Position numbers and translations under genes: made by a program. A stretch of 64,000 nt of DNA, taken from Stenotrophomonas koreensis (GTDB taxonomy: Bacteria; Pseudomonadota; Gammaproteobacteria; Xanthomonadales; Xanthomonadaceae). Below the pieces are notes generated by a model. That model worked only from the letters and a program-made list of their open reading frames with translations, was not told the origin of the DNA and did no database searches. The number at the start of each line of letters is the position of its first letter. Position 1 is the stretch's first letter. Below, piece after piece: positions 23,725-34,429 of the stretch. The DNA is taken from the NCBI RefSeq assembly GCF_001431525.1, contig NZ_LDJH01000027.1:31007-95006 (forward strand), read 5' to 3'.

Positions 23725-25394
23725 GGCTCCAGCCTGTCACGCAACTGCTGAACCGCACGGCTGTCCGGATCCAGCGCCACTGCCTGGCGGTAGATGATTT
23801 GCGCCTGCTGCCGCTCACCCAGCGCCAGCAGGACTTCGGCCAGGTGCGCGCCGATCTCGGCATCGCGCTGCAATGACCAGGCCCGCTGCAGCTGTTCCAG
23901 CGCCTGTTGATGACGACCCAGGCGATACAGTACCCAGCCATAGCTGTCGATGATGGCCGCATTGTCCGGCTCGGCAACCCGCGCCCGGTCGATCAGCGAC
24001 AGGGCTTCGCCATAGCGGGTGGTGCGGTCGGCCAGGATGTAGCCCAGCGCATTGAGCGCGGCGGCACTTTCCGGCTCCTGCACCAGCAGCGCCTGCAGGT
24101 CGGCTTCGGCACGTACCACATCGTCCTGCTGCTCCCAGTACAGGCCGCGCGCATACAGCAGCGCCGCCTCGCCGGGAAAGGCCGCCAGGGCGCGGGTCAG
24201 TGCCTGCAGCTGATTGCGCGGATCACGCAGCAGGCCATGCAGCTCGGCTTCGGCCAGGTAGGCATCACGGCGGATTTCCCGGTCCATCAGCACATCGTCC
24301 TGCAGCGCGCGCGCGGCCTGCAGGGCCTGCTGCGAGCGCCCCATATGGTGCAGCACGCCGATGGCGCGCAACTGTGCCTCGCCGCGCTCGGGACCATTGG
24401 CCACCGCCCGGTACCAGGCCAGGGCCTGCTCCGGCCGCAACAGGTACTGGGCGATCTTGCCCAGCAGCAGGCGCTGGGCCGCATCCGGCTGTGAACCAGC
24501 CTCGGCAACCAGGCTTTCATACAGCGCCTCCAGGCCCGGCAGATCCTGCTGGCGTACCAGCAACGCCGCACGCAGGCCCCAGCTCTGGACCGACTGCTCC
24601 CCCAGCGCCATCACCTGCGCCGCGCGCGCCCATTGCCCCATCGCGTCGTACTGCGCGGCCAGGGCATTGCGCAGGGCGACATCCCCGGCCACCCGTGCCT
24701 GCAACGGCTCCAGCACCGCCAGCGCCTCCTCCACCTGTCCATTGCTGTGCAGCTGGTTGGCATGCAGCAAGGCCACCCGCGGGTCATCGGGAAAATGACG
24801 CACGGCCGCCGGCACCATGGCCGCCACCAGCTGGCGCTGGTCCAACCGCAACAGCAGGCGGCCCAGCTCCTGCCACAGCTCCATCGTGGGCGGCAGCTGC
24901 TCGGCCTGCAGCAGTGCCGCGACCACCTCGCTGACCGCCGTGCGGTTGCCCGCCGCATTGATCAAGGCTCCCAGTGCCTGGCGCCAGGCCTGCGGATCCG
25001 GATCATTCATCAACCCCGCCAACAGCGGCTGGGCACTGGCCACATCGCCATCGCGCAGCGCCAGCGCCGCGGTGCTGGCACGCACCCCGGGCGCATGCGG
25101 CGACTGCGCCCGCCACAGCGCCAGGGCCTGTTCGGCCAGAGCGCGTTCATTGGCCAGAATGGCAAGCCGGGTGGCACGTTCAGAAAGCCGGGTGTCACGC
25201 CCGCTGGCCTGGGCAGCAGCAAAGTACGCCGCAGCGGCCTGATCCAGGCGCCCGGACTGCAGCGCAAACTCTGCCTGCAGGCTGGCCTGCAGGGGTTCCA
25301 CCGGCAACTTCACCGGCCAGCCCTGCGCCATTGCAGCCATCGGCAGGAGCAATGAAATCAGTAGAAAAGATTTACTGCGCAAACTATGAGGCAT
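23721..25394 (-). CDS. tetratricopeptide repeat protein, exported
   Basis: 557 aa with a signal peptide (MPHSLRSKSFLLISLLLPMAA, cleavage near AMAQG) and helical repeats throughout. Clear TPR units are ALYARGLYWEQQDDVVRAEA, ALNALGYILADRTTRYGEAL and IIDSYGWVLYRLGRHQQALE. This family commonly sits upstream of lolB in proteobacteria, which suggests an envelope-assembly role, but no function is shown. Start is the ATG at 25394; it diverges from hemA across 65 bp. Confidence 0.85.
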   Translation of the reverse strand: MPHSLRSKSFLLISLLLPMAAMAQGWPVKLPVEPLQASLQAEFALQSGRLDQAAAAYFAAAQASGRDTRLSERATRLAILANERALAEQALALWRAQSPHAPGVRASTAALALRDGDVASAQPLLAGLMNDPDPQAWRQALGALINAAGNRTAVSEVVAALLQAEQLPPTMELWQELGRLLLRLDQRQLVAAMVPAAVRHFPDDPRVALLHANQLHSNGQVEEALAVLEPLQARVAGDVALRNALAAQYDAMGQWARAAQVMALGEQSVQSWGLRAALLVRQQDLPGLEALYESLVAEAGSQPDAAQRLLLGKIAQYLLRPEQALAWYRAVANGPERGEAQLRAIGVLHHMGRSQQALQAARALQDDVLMDREIRRDAYLAEAELHGLLRDPRNQLQALTRALAAFPGEAALLYARGLYWEQQDDVVRAEADLQALLVQEPESAAALNALGYILADRTTRYGEALSLIDRARVAEPDNAAIIDSYGWVLYRLGRHQQALEQLQRAWSLQRDAEIGAHLAEVLLALGERQQAQIIYRQAVALDPDSRAVQQLRDRLEP

Positions 25395-25459
25395 CTGCGG
25401 GCGCCGGGACGTAAAATGGGGAGATCAATGGCCAGCAGCTTAACGCAAGCAATCTATTC

Positions 25460-26720
25460 ATGAGCCTGTGGGTGCTCGGACTCAACCACCAGACCGCACC
25501 GGTGGAACTGCGCGAGCGCGTGTCGTTCGCAGGCGAAGCCCTGCCCGCAGCGCTGGCATCGTTGCGCGCGCACCCGCAGGTGGAAGAGGCTGTGCTGCTT
25601 TCCACCTGCAACCGCACCGAACTGTATGCCGTCACCGATGACCCCGACAGCCTGAACCACTGGCTGAACGAGCAGGCCGGCAGCCTCGACGGCCATCTGT
25701 ACCAGCTCGGCCAGGACGAGGCGGTACGCCACCTGTTCCGGGTCGCCACCGGGCTGGATTCAATGGTGCTGGGCGAACCGCAGATCCTGGGACAGGTCAA
25801 GGATGCCTGGGGCGCGGCGCGCAGCTGCCAGACGCTGGGCAACCAGCTGGACCAGCTGTTCCAGCACAGCTTCTCGGTGGCCAAGCGCGCACGCACCGAT
25901 ACCCGCATTGGCGCCAACCCGGTTTCGGTGGCCTCGATCGCGGTGCGCCTGGCACAGGAATCCTTCCTGCGTCTGGATGGTGCCACCGTGTTGCTGGTGG
26001 GTGCCGGCCAGACCATGGAGCTGGTGGCCAAACACCTGTCCGAAGCCAATGTGCGCCGTTTGCTGGTGGCCAACCGCACGCTGCCACGGGCGCAGGCACT
26101 GGCCCAGGCGCATGGCGGCATGGCCCTGGACCTGGACGCAATGCCCAGACAGCTGGCACAGGCCGATATCGTCTTCACCGCGACGGCCTCCCCGACCCCG
26201 GTGATCGATGCCGGTATGCTGATGGCCGCGCTGAAGGCGCGCCGGCACAAGCCGATGCTGCTGTTCGACCTGGCCGTGCCGCGGGACATCGCCGCCGATG
26301 TGGCCGGGCTCGAAGATGCCTACCTGTACACGGTGGACGACCTGGAACAGGCGGTGGCTGAAAACCGCGCCAGCCGGCTGCAGGCCGCCGATGCCGCCCA
26401 GGCCATCATCGATGTCCAGGTCGACCGCTTCCTGCAGGAACAGCAGGCCGCCAGCCGGCAGGCGATCGTGCGCGAACTGCGCCATTTTGCCGACCATACC
26501 CGCCAGAGCCTGCTGGCCCGCGCCCAGCAGCAGCTGGCAGCGGGCAAGCCGGCCGAGCAGGTGCTGGAGCAGTTTGCCAACAGCCTGACCAAACAACTGC
26601 TGCACCCACCGACCATGGCGCTGCGCCAGGCGGCCCTGAGCAATGATGACAGCCTGCTCGACGCCGCCGCCCGCCTGTTCCCGCTGCCCTCCTCCGCAAA
26701 GACAGACACGCCCCGTGCCG

Positions 26721-26743
<23 letters not shown>
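25460..26743 (+). CDS. hemA: glutamyl-tRNA reductase
   Basis: First step of C5 tetrapyrrole synthesis: reduces Glu-tRNA to glutamate 1-semialdehyde with NADPH. 427 aa. The catalytic Cys50 is in [27 protein letters not shown], the NADPH-binding [16 protein letters not shown] and a C-terminal dimerisation helix are present. The stop overlaps the prfA start by 23 bp, the conserved hemA-prfA arrangement. Confidence 0.98.
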
Positions 26744-27805
<1,062 letters not shown>

Positions 27806-27806
<1 letters not shown>

Positions 27807-29485
27807 TGAGCCACGCTGCGCAGACACTGGCCCTGCGCCAGGCCGTCGCCCGCCAGCCGGAGGACTTCATCGCCTGGCTGATGCTGGCCGATGCCGAGCT
27901 CGATGGCGGGCAGCTGGCCGCCGGGGCACAGGCAGCGCAGCGTGCACTGCAGCTGCGGCCCCACCATCCCGAGGCACTGGCGCGGCTGGGCCGCGCCCAC
28001 TGGCAGGCCGGTCACCACCAACAGGCGGCGCAACTGCTGGAGCAGGCCAGCCGTGGCGCCCCGGCACACCCGGGCATTGCCCTGTGGCTGGGACATGCGC
28101 TGGAAGACGCCGGCCCGCAACACGCCGAAGCCGCCGGCGCCGCCTACCGTCGCGCACACCAGCTGGCTCCTGAGGCCGCCTATATCGCCGCGCACCGGCT
28201 CAACTGGCAACGCCGCCTGTGTGACTGGACCCAGCTCGATGCCCTGGCCGACCAGGTCCGCCAGGCAGTCAGCGCCGGACACGCGGTGGTGGAGCCTTTC
28301 GCCTTTCTCAGTGAATCGGCCACACCGGCCGAACAGCTGGCCTGCGCCCGCCTGCGCGCGGCCGGCCTGGCCGCCGCACCGCGGCCGGCGCCACGCCCGG
28401 TATCCGGCCGGCGTCTGCGGGTGGGATGGCTGTCCAACGGCTTCGGCAACCACCCCACCGGCCTGCTCACCGTGGCCCTGGCCGAGGCCCTGCACGCTGC
28501 CGGGGAGCTGGAGCTGCACCTGTTCGCGCTCAACGCCGATGACGGCAGCCCGATCCGCCAGCGCCTGGCCGCAGCGTCCCGCCTGCACCCGTTGCAGGGC
28601 CTGGACCACGCGCAGATGGCCCGGCACATCCGCCAGACCGGCATCGATGTGTTGTTCGACCTGCGCGGCTGGGGCGGCGGCGGCGCCCCGGGAGTGCTGG
28701 CCCTGCGCCCGGCCCCGGTACAGGTCAACTGGCTGGCCTACCCCGGCACCTCCGGCGCGCCATGGATCGACTGGGTACTGGCCGATGGCTTCGTGCTGCC
28801 CGCCGCCCTCGAGCCGCACTTCAGCGAGAAGGTGCTGCGCCTGCCGCGCGCCTTCCAGCCCTCCGACACCAGCCGCCGCCTGCCGCCGCCGCCAACCCGT
28901 GCCGAGTGCGGGCTGCCGGCCAGTGGCGCGGTACTGTGCTGCTTCAACAACAGCTACAAATACAACCCGCGCAGCGTCGCCCGCCTGCTGGCCGTGCTCG
29001 AGGCGGTGCCGGACAGCGTGCTGTGGCTGCTCTCCGGCCCGGGCCAGGCCGATGCACGGCTGCGCGCGGTCGCCCAGCAGGCCGGCGTCGATCCACAGCG
29101 ACTGGTGTTCATGCCCAAGCTGCCGCATGAGCAGTACCTGGCCCGCTACGCACTGGCCGACCTGTTCCTGGACACCAGCCCCTACAACGCCCATACCACC
29201 GCCTCCGATGCGCTGTGGGCCGGCTGCCCGCTGCTGACCACGCCCGGCCAGACCTTCGCCGACCGTGTCGCCGGCAGCCTCAACCACCACCTGGGCATGG
29301 ATGCGATGAACTGCCGCGATGACGCCGACTTCATCGCCCGCGCCATTGCCCTGGCCCGCGATCCGGCCGCGCTGGCGGCGCTGCGCCGGCAACTGGCCGC
29401 TGCCCGCGCCCACAGCAGCCTGTTTGACATGGCCGGCTTTGCCGGCGACTTCGCCGCCGCCTGCCGGCAACTGGCCCGCGGCTGA
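27806..29485 (+). CDS. TPR-containing O-GlcNAc transferase-like glycosyltransferase (GT41)
   Basis: 559 aa: TPR repeats over about residues 1-130, then a two-lobed GT41 domain. RRLRVGWLSNGFGNHPTG matches the start of the OGT catalytic region; His216 lies where the proposed base of the eukaryotic and Xanthomonas OGT homologues sits. FNNSYKYNPRSV carries the UDP-contacting Lys, and HTTASDALWAGCPLLTTPG the nucleotide-binding helix. The ATG overlaps the prfA stop. A Xanthomonas homologue has been crystallised, but its natural substrates are not established, so acceptor and sugar are unknown. Confidence 0.88.
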
Positions 29486-29547
29486 GCCACTTGCCGGCGG
29501 CACCCTGCGGATTGGACACTTGCCCTTCACCCAACCGGAAATGCCGC

Positions 29548-30363
29548 ATGCGCATGAAGCGCAAGACCTACGAAGCCCTGCTCGCCCCGATGCAGCTGGA
29601 ACTGACACGCATGGCCCACTGGGCCCAGCACACCGGCCAGCGCATCGCCGTCATCCTGGAAGGCCGTGACACCGCCGGCAAGGGCGGGGTGATCAAGGCC
29701 ATCAGCCAGCACCTGAACCCGCGTCAGTGCCGGGTGGTGGCCCTGCCCAAACCCACCGAACGTGAAACCGGGCAGTGGTATTTCCAGCGCTATGTGCCGC
29801 ATCTGCCGGCAGCCGGGGAAATCGTCCTGTTCGATCGCAGCTGGTACAACCGCGCCGGCGTGGAGCGGGTCATGGGTTACTGCAGCGATGCCCAGTACCG
29901 CAGCTTCCTGGAGCAGGCACCGGTGTTCGAGCAGCTGCTGGTGGACGATGGCATCTGGCTGTTCAAGTACTGGCTGGGGGTGGACCAGGCCGGCCAGGAA
30001 CAGCGCTTTGCCGAACGCCGCGACAACCCGCTCAAGGCCTGGAAGCTGTCACCGGTGGATGTCCAGTCGCGCCTGCGCTATGCCGACTACACCGCCGCCC
30101 GCGAGGCCATGCTGGCCGCCACCCACACCCCGCAAGCGCCATGGACGCTGGTCGATTTCAATGACCAGCGCCACGGCCGGCTGACCCTGATCGACAACCT
30201 GCTGCGGCGCCTGCCCGACACCCACATCGACAGCCCGACGGCCACCCTTGCGGCGCTGCCCCACCCGCCGCTGCGCGAGCAGTATGGCGTGCTGCAGCCG
30301 CTGCCGGGCCTGCCGCTCCCGCTGGAGCCAGCAAACCCGGCCGAGGTCGCCGCAGCGGGCTGA
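29548..30363 (+). CDS. ppk2: polyphosphate kinase 2 family protein
   Basis: PPK2 enzymes transfer phosphate between polyphosphate and nucleotides. 271 aa from the ATG at 29548 (a second ATG is two codons on). Walker A GRDTAGKGGVIKAI, Walker B VLFDRSWYNRAGVERVMGY and the lid region RRDNPLKAWKLS form the single-domain class I type. The C-terminal tail is proline-rich. Whether it prefers GDP, ADP or AMP cannot be read from sequence. Confidence 0.93.
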   Translation: MRMKRKTYEALLAPMQLELTRMAHWAQHTGQRIAVILEGRDTAGKGGVIKAISQHLNPRQCRVVALPKPTERETGQWYFQRYVPHLPAAGEIVLFDRSWYNRAGVERVMGYCSDAQYRSFLEQAPVFEQLLVDDGIWLFKYWLGVDQAGQEQRFAERRDNPLKAWKLSPVDVQSRLRYADYTAAREAMLAATHTPQAPWTLVDFNDQRHGRLTLIDNLLRRLPDTHIDSPTATLAALPHPPLREQYGVLQPLPGLPLPLEPANPAEVAAAG

Positions 30364-30372
30364 GCCGCGGTC

Positions 30373-30951
30373 TCAGGCCGCCGTGTCGTCCGCGCCCTGC
30401 TGCTGGATCTGCTGCTCGATCTGCGCTGCGGTGACCGGACCGAGGAAATGGTGCACCACGCGCCCCTGCGGATTGATCAGGAAGGTCATCGGCAGCCCGC
30501 GCGGGGTGGCGAAGTCCGCCGGCGGCGCATACGGATCGGCGATCACCACCGGATAGGTCACCGGGCGTTCGGCCAGGAAGGCCTGCAATGCCTCGGGCGT
30601 GGTTTCCTCATAGGCCAGGCCGACCACCCGGATGTTTTCGCGCATGCTGTGCAATGCCGACAGTTCCGGCATTTCCTTCAGGCACGGCGCACACCAGGTC
30701 GCCCAGAAATTGACCACTACCCACTTGCCACGCTGCTCGGCCAGCACATAACGACCGCCATCGATGGTGGGCAGGTCAAGGTTGGGAAAATCCACGGTGT
30801 AGGTCTGGGCCGGCTCACTGCTGGCCGCCGGCGTTGCCGCCTCGACAGCGGCAGCCGGCGCCACCTCGGGTTCGGGTCCGGGCGCAGCCTCGGGCTTGCA
30901 GCCAGACAATGCCAATACCAGCAGGGCAGCCAACGGGATCGGGTTTTTCAA
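30373..30951 (-). CDS. TlpA-like thioredoxin-fold lipoprotein
   Basis: 192 aa from a TTG at 30951, preceded by GGAG 8 bases upstream and overlapping the YihY-family gene's stop (TTGA). This start gives a lipoprotein signal, [17 protein letters not shown], with lipid Cys18. An Ala/Pro/Glu linker follows, then a redoxin domain with active site [15 protein letters not shown] and the cis-Pro region [13 protein letters not shown]. Likely a periplasmic thiol-disulphide reductase. The longer open frame upstream lies inside the YihY gene and has no conserved features. Confidence 0.88.
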   Translation of the reverse strand: MKNPIPLAALLVLALSGCKPEAAPGPEPEVAPAAAVEAATPAASSEPAQTYTVDFPNLDLPTIDGGRYVLAEQRGKWVVVNFWATWCAPCLKEMPELSALHSMRENIRVVGLAYEETTPEALQAFLAERPVTYPVVIADPYAPPADFATPRGLPMTFLINPQGRVVHHFLGPVTAAQIEQQIQQQGADDTAA

Positions 30952-32222
30952 GCGATTTCTCCGGCAGGAAACAGAATCTGGGCCACGGTCAAATCCAGCC
31001 GCGCCGCGACAGGCCGGCGCAGGGTGTCCAGCGTAGCGCAGACCTGCCGGCCCAAGGCATCCTCGCGCAACGGCAAGGCCACCGCCTCGGCCGGAATCCG
31101 CAGCTGCAATTGTTCGTACAGTTCGCGCAGAAGCACCCGGTCCAGGTCGCGCGCCAGCAGCCATTGGCCGCGACCATCGTCGCGGATGATCCCCAGTGAT
31201 TCGATCCCGCGCAGGAACTGCTGCAGCTGCGAGTCGGTCAGCATCGGCTCCAGCGCCAGCAGCGCCTCCTCGCCCAGCCCCTGGCCATGCCGGCGCGCAT
31301 GGCCGAAACGGCCCAGCACCCGCAGCAAGGCATACAGGTCATGCCCGGCGGGCAGGCGCATGGCCTGCGGCTGGTAACGGAATGCGGCCAGTGACGAGGC
31401 CAGCGAGGCCCCCAGCAGCACCGAGACCCAGCACAGGTAGATCCACAGCAGCAGGATGGGCACAAAGGCCACCGTGCCATACAGCTTCTGGTAGGACTGG
31501 AAGCTGGACAGATACATGCCCATGCCCCACTTCACCGCCTCCAGGATCAAAGTCGCCAGCAACGCACCGGCAAAGGCATGCCGCCAATGCACGGTCAGGT
31601 GCGGCACCACGCGGTATACCCCCATCACGCAGAGCATTTCGATCAGCACCGGGGTCCAGCCCAGCAGCCAGGAGGCAAACCATTGCCCTTCGGCGGTACC
31701 AAACAACGGCAGGGCAAATACCCGGCTGCTGATCGCCAGCAGCGCGGCGGCAACCATCGCGCCCAGGGTCAGCACCGTCCAGTAGACCAGGAAGCGGGTC
31801 AACTTCGGCCGTGCCGAACTGACCCGCCAGATCTGGTTGAAGGTCTGCTCGACACTGTTCAGGGTAATCAGCAGCGACACCACCAGGGCGATGAAGCCGG
31901 CAGCGGTCAGCTGCCCGGCACTGGCGGAAAACTGGTGCAGATAACCTTCGGCGGCCCGCGCGGCACTGGGCACGAAATTGGTGAAGATGTAATGGCTGAG
32001 CTGTTCACTCCAGGTGTTGAACACCGGAAAGGCCGAGAGCACGCCAAACACCACCACCGCCAGCGGCACGATCGCAAACACCGTGGTGTAGGCCAGGGAA
32101 CCGGCGGCCTGGAACAGCCGGTCGGCCAGGAAACGCTGCCAGACGAACAGACCGAAAGTGATCAGCCGCTCACGGTCTCGAAGCGGCTCGACCCGGCGCT
32201 GGATGAAGGAAGGCATCTGCAT
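30948..32222 (-). CDS. YihY/UPF0761 family inner-membrane protein
   Basis: 424 aa. The YihY domain, long misnamed RNase BN, covers about residues 20-290 with six hydrophobic segments. Typical motifs are GSLAYTTVFAIVPLAVV, SVEQTFNQIWRV and LYGTVAFVPILLLWIYLCW. The C-terminal 130 residues are soluble and helical. An alternative start two codons in (MPSFIQRR) is equally good. Transport or other function is unproven. Confidence 0.88.
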   Translation of the reverse strand: MQMPSFIQRRVEPLRDRERLITFGLFVWQRFLADRLFQAAGSLAYTTVFAIVPLAVVVFGVLSAFPVFNTWSEQLSHYIFTNFVPSAARAAEGYLHQFSASAGQLTAAGFIALVVSLLITLNSVEQTFNQIWRVSSARPKLTRFLVYWTVLTLGAMVAAALLAISSRVFALPLFGTAEGQWFASWLLGWTPVLIEMLCVMGVYRVVPHLTVHWRHAFAGALLATLILEAVKWGMGMYLSSFQSYQKLYGTVAFVPILLLWIYLCWVSVLLGASLASSLAAFRYQPQAMRLPAGHDLYALLRVLGRFGHARRHGQGLGEEALLALEPMLTDSQLQQFLRGIESLGIIRDDGRGQWLLARDLDRVLLRELYEQLQLRIPAEAVALPLREDALGRQVCATLDTLRRPVAARLDLTVAQILFPAGEIA

Positions 32223-32307
32223 CGCTACAGCCTACCCGATGCAGCATCGCCGCCGCATTGCCATACTGGCAGGCCGTACAACTGCTCCTGCGCAAGGAAA
32301 CTGATCG

Positions 32308-32901
32308 ATGGCCGAAATCCTGGTGCTCTATTACAGCCGCGGCGGATCGGTCGCCAACCTGGCCCGTCAGATTGCCCGCGGCATTGCCGAAGTCCCCGGC
32401 TGCAGCGCCCGGTTGCGCAGCGTGCCGCCGGTAGCCGCGGTGACCAGCGTGGCCGCACCACCGGTACCGGATTCCGGCGCACCGTATGTCAGCGAGGAAG
32501 ACCTGTTGCAGTGCGATGGTCTGGTGCTGGGCAGCCCGACCCGTTTTGGCAACATGGCCGCACCGATGAAGTACTGGCTGGACGGCCTGGGCGCGCAGTG
32601 GGCCAGCGGGGTGCTGGTCGGCAAACCGGCCGCGGTGTTCACCTCCAGTGCCTCGATGCATGGCGGCCAGGAATCCACGCTGTTGAGCATGCAGCTGCCC
32701 TTGCTGCATCACGGCTGCCTGATTGTCGGCATCCCGTTTACCGAAACCGCACTGAGCCACACCCGCAGTGGCGGCACTCCGTATGGCGCCAGCCATGTTG
32801 CCGGTGCCGGCGATGACCCACAGCCCAGCGATGAGGAAATCATTCTCGCCCGCTGCCTGGGCCGGCGCGTGGCCGATATCGCCAGCCGGCTGGCACGATG
32901 A
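32308..32901 (+). CDS. wrbA: NAD(P)H:quinone oxidoreductase, WrbA-like flavoprotein
   Basis: Flavodoxin-like FMN enzyme for two-electron quinone reduction. 197 aa. The FMN phosphate loop is LYYSRGGSVANLA; the family signature is GLVLGSPTRFGNMAAPMKYW, with SSASMHGGQESTLLSMQLPL and TPYGASH following. AAGGA precedes the ATG. It overlaps the next gene by 4 bp. Confidence 0.93.
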   Translation: MAEILVLYYSRGGSVANLARQIARGIAEVPGCSARLRSVPPVAAVTSVAAPPVPDSGAPYVSEEDLLQCDGLVLGSPTRFGNMAAPMKYWLDGLGAQWASGVLVGKPAAVFTSSASMHGGQESTLLSMQLPLLHHGCLIVGIPFTETALSHTRSGGTPYGASHVAGAGDDPQPSDEEIILARCLGRRVADIASRLAR

Positions 32902-33248
32902 CATCCGCACGCCCCTGGCTGCTGATCGCTGCCCTGGCGCTGCAGGGCAGCCTGTATCTGGCCTGGTTGACCCAGGGCCGCTTTGTGCTGGCCACGCTGC
33001 TGGTGTTTGTCGCCCCGCCACTGCTGCTGGCGCTCAGTGCCCTGGGCCGCTGGCGCCACGCCCGTTACCTGAGCTCGGTGGCGGCGCTGGGCTGGTTCAG
33101 CCATGGCGTGATGCGCGCCTGGACCGACCGCCCCGACAACGCGGCGGCATGGGCTGCCCTGCTGCTGGCGCTGCTGATCATCGCCCTGGCCAGTGGCCGT
33201 AGTGCACGCGCACGCCTGGCCAGCCGCCGCAAGCCCACGGCCCACTGA
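32898..33248 (+). CDS. DUF2069 membrane protein
   Basis: 116 aa with hydrophobic segments at about 5-25, 28-48 and 84-100, ending in a basic tail. Proteins of this family usually sit next to wrbA, as here, with a 4-bp ATGA overlap. No catalytic residues are apparent. Confidence 0.85.
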   Translation: MTSARPWLLIAALALQGSLYLAWLTQGRFVLATLLVFVAPPLLLALSALGRWRHARYLSSVAALGWFSHGVMRAWTDRPDNAAAWAALLLALLIIALASGRSARARLASRRKPTAH

Positions 33249-33372
33249 ACCGCCGGCCTGCCCGGCCGGCAGCAGGAATGATTGCAACGGCAACCAAGTC
33301 GCACGGGCGCTTATCATGTGCACCTTGGCTGCGCGCGGTTGCGCGGCGCGATGGCTCTACCCAGGAACTGCA

Positions 33373-33858
33373 ATGGACGAACTGCTCATCGTCACCACCG
33401 GTGGCACGATCGACAAGATCTACTTCGACGACAAGTCCGACTACCAGATCGGCGACCCGCAGATCGGCATGATCCTGCGCGAACTCGGCGTCACCTTCCG
33501 CTTCAACGTGATCCCGATCCTGCGCAAGGACTCGCTGCACATCACCGACGAGGATCGTGAACTGATCCGCGCCACCGTCGCCGCCCAGCCGACCCGGCAT
33601 GTGCTGGTCACCCATGGCACCGACTCGATGGTGGCCACCGGCAAGGTGCTGCAGACCATTCCGGGCAAGACCATCGTGATGACCGGCGCACTGAGCCCGG
33701 CGCGCTTCCGTGGTTCGGATGCCGAGTTCAACATCGGCTGCGCCATCGGCGCGGTGCAGTCCCTGCCCGAAGGGGTCTACATCGCGATGAACGGCCGCAT
33801 CTGGGACCCGGCCAAGGTCCGCAAGAACGTGGCCGAAAACCGTTTCGAAGCGCTGTAA
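33373..33858 (+). CDS. asparaginase N-terminal-domain protein (single domain)
   Basis: 161 aa from the ATG at 33373, with AGGA upstream. It matches only the N-terminal domain of type I/II L-asparaginases: IVTTGGTIDKIYFDD with the nucleophile-region Thr, and the second catalytic motif VTHGTDSMVATGKVL. The C-terminal domain (about 150 residues) is absent and the stop is clean. Such one-domain proteins are a recognised group, so this is probably not a truncation, but activity on asparagine is not established. Confidence 0.82.
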   Translation: MDELLIVTTGGTIDKIYFDDKSDYQIGDPQIGMILRELGVTFRFNVIPILRKDSLHITDEDRELIRATVAAQPTRHVLVTHGTDSMVATGKVLQTIPGKTIVMTGALSPARFRGSDAEFNIGCAIGAVQSLPEGVYIAMNGRIWDPAKVRKNVAENRFEAL

Positions 33859-33877
33859 GCCCCAACTCCATACCCGT

Positions 33878-33906
33878 CCACCGCTGATGCACGGCATCGG
33901 TGGTGG
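33878..33906. terminator. weak hairpin between convergent genes
   Basis: Imperfect stem CCACCG.TGATGC / GCATC.GGTGG about 20 bp after the asparaginase-like stop. No T-run; low weight. Confidence 0.35.
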
Positions 33907-33912
33907 GCGCAC

Positions 33913-34304
33913 TCAGCCCGCGCCCATCCTGGTACCGGGCAGGCGCGGCCCCGGGCCGACCTCCATCGGCCCGTCGACCTCGACGTAGGCCACACCGGGC
34001 TGTCCCGCAAGCCACTGCACGAAAGCGGCCTGCTGGCCGCTGGCCAGCCCCTGTACGCGGACAACCTCCCCCCGACAGCCAGCGGCCGCAGCCAGCACAG
34101 GCGTACCCCGGGCCACGGGCTGCTGCCGGCAATCAGCCTGTCCAGCTGCTGCTGGCGCTGCAGTGGCGCGGCATCGTCGGCCAACCCTTCCAGACGGATC
34201 ATCAGCTGCAACGGCCGGGACTGGAAATGTCCTGACGGCGGCGGGGCGACATCACAGCCGGCCACCTCAGCGCCAAGTGCCATGTAAAGCAACCATGTCT
34301 GCAT
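33913..34304 (-). pseudogene. small subtilase-propeptide-like lipoprotein, frameshifted
   Basis: The reading frame starts at 34304 (MQTWLLYMALGAEVAGC, a lipobox-like end but no basic n-region) and stays protein-like through VRLCWLRPLAVGG. At a G6 run (plus-strand C6, 34068-34073) the sense moves to the other frame, which continues EVVRVQGLASGQQAAFVQWL and ends GTRMGAG at 33913. One extra G would give an intact protein of about 130 aa. The joined product resembles the pro-region of the neighbouring S8 protease (AVEYVEVD there, GVAYVEVD here). It could be a true pseudogene, a phase-variable gene or a sequencing error. Confidence 0.65.
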
Positions 34305-34378
34305 GTCCTGATCCTCGCTGCATGGTATTGCCACCTTGCTACAAGGTGCGCCGGGTTGCCTGCCCCGGCCACCAAATG

Positions 34379-34408
34379 CACTGCCCCCGGCACGGGCCGG
34401 GGGCAGTG
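34379..34408 (-). terminator. hairpin after the S8 protease gene
   Basis: Exact 13-bp stem CACTGCCCCCGGC / GCCGGGGGCAGTG with a 4-nt loop, 21 bp past the stop. It is very stable but no U-run follows on the minus strand. Confidence 0.6.
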
Positions 34409-34429
34409 GATGGAACCGTGGAGCAAGGA

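Noticed and set aside
33777..34334. A 185-codon minus-strand frame taken as an intact gene
   Set aside because: Only its first about 80 codons after Met11 look like protein. Past the G6 run it is out of frame and runs into the antisense of the asparaginase-like gene, so it is described as a frameshifted gene.
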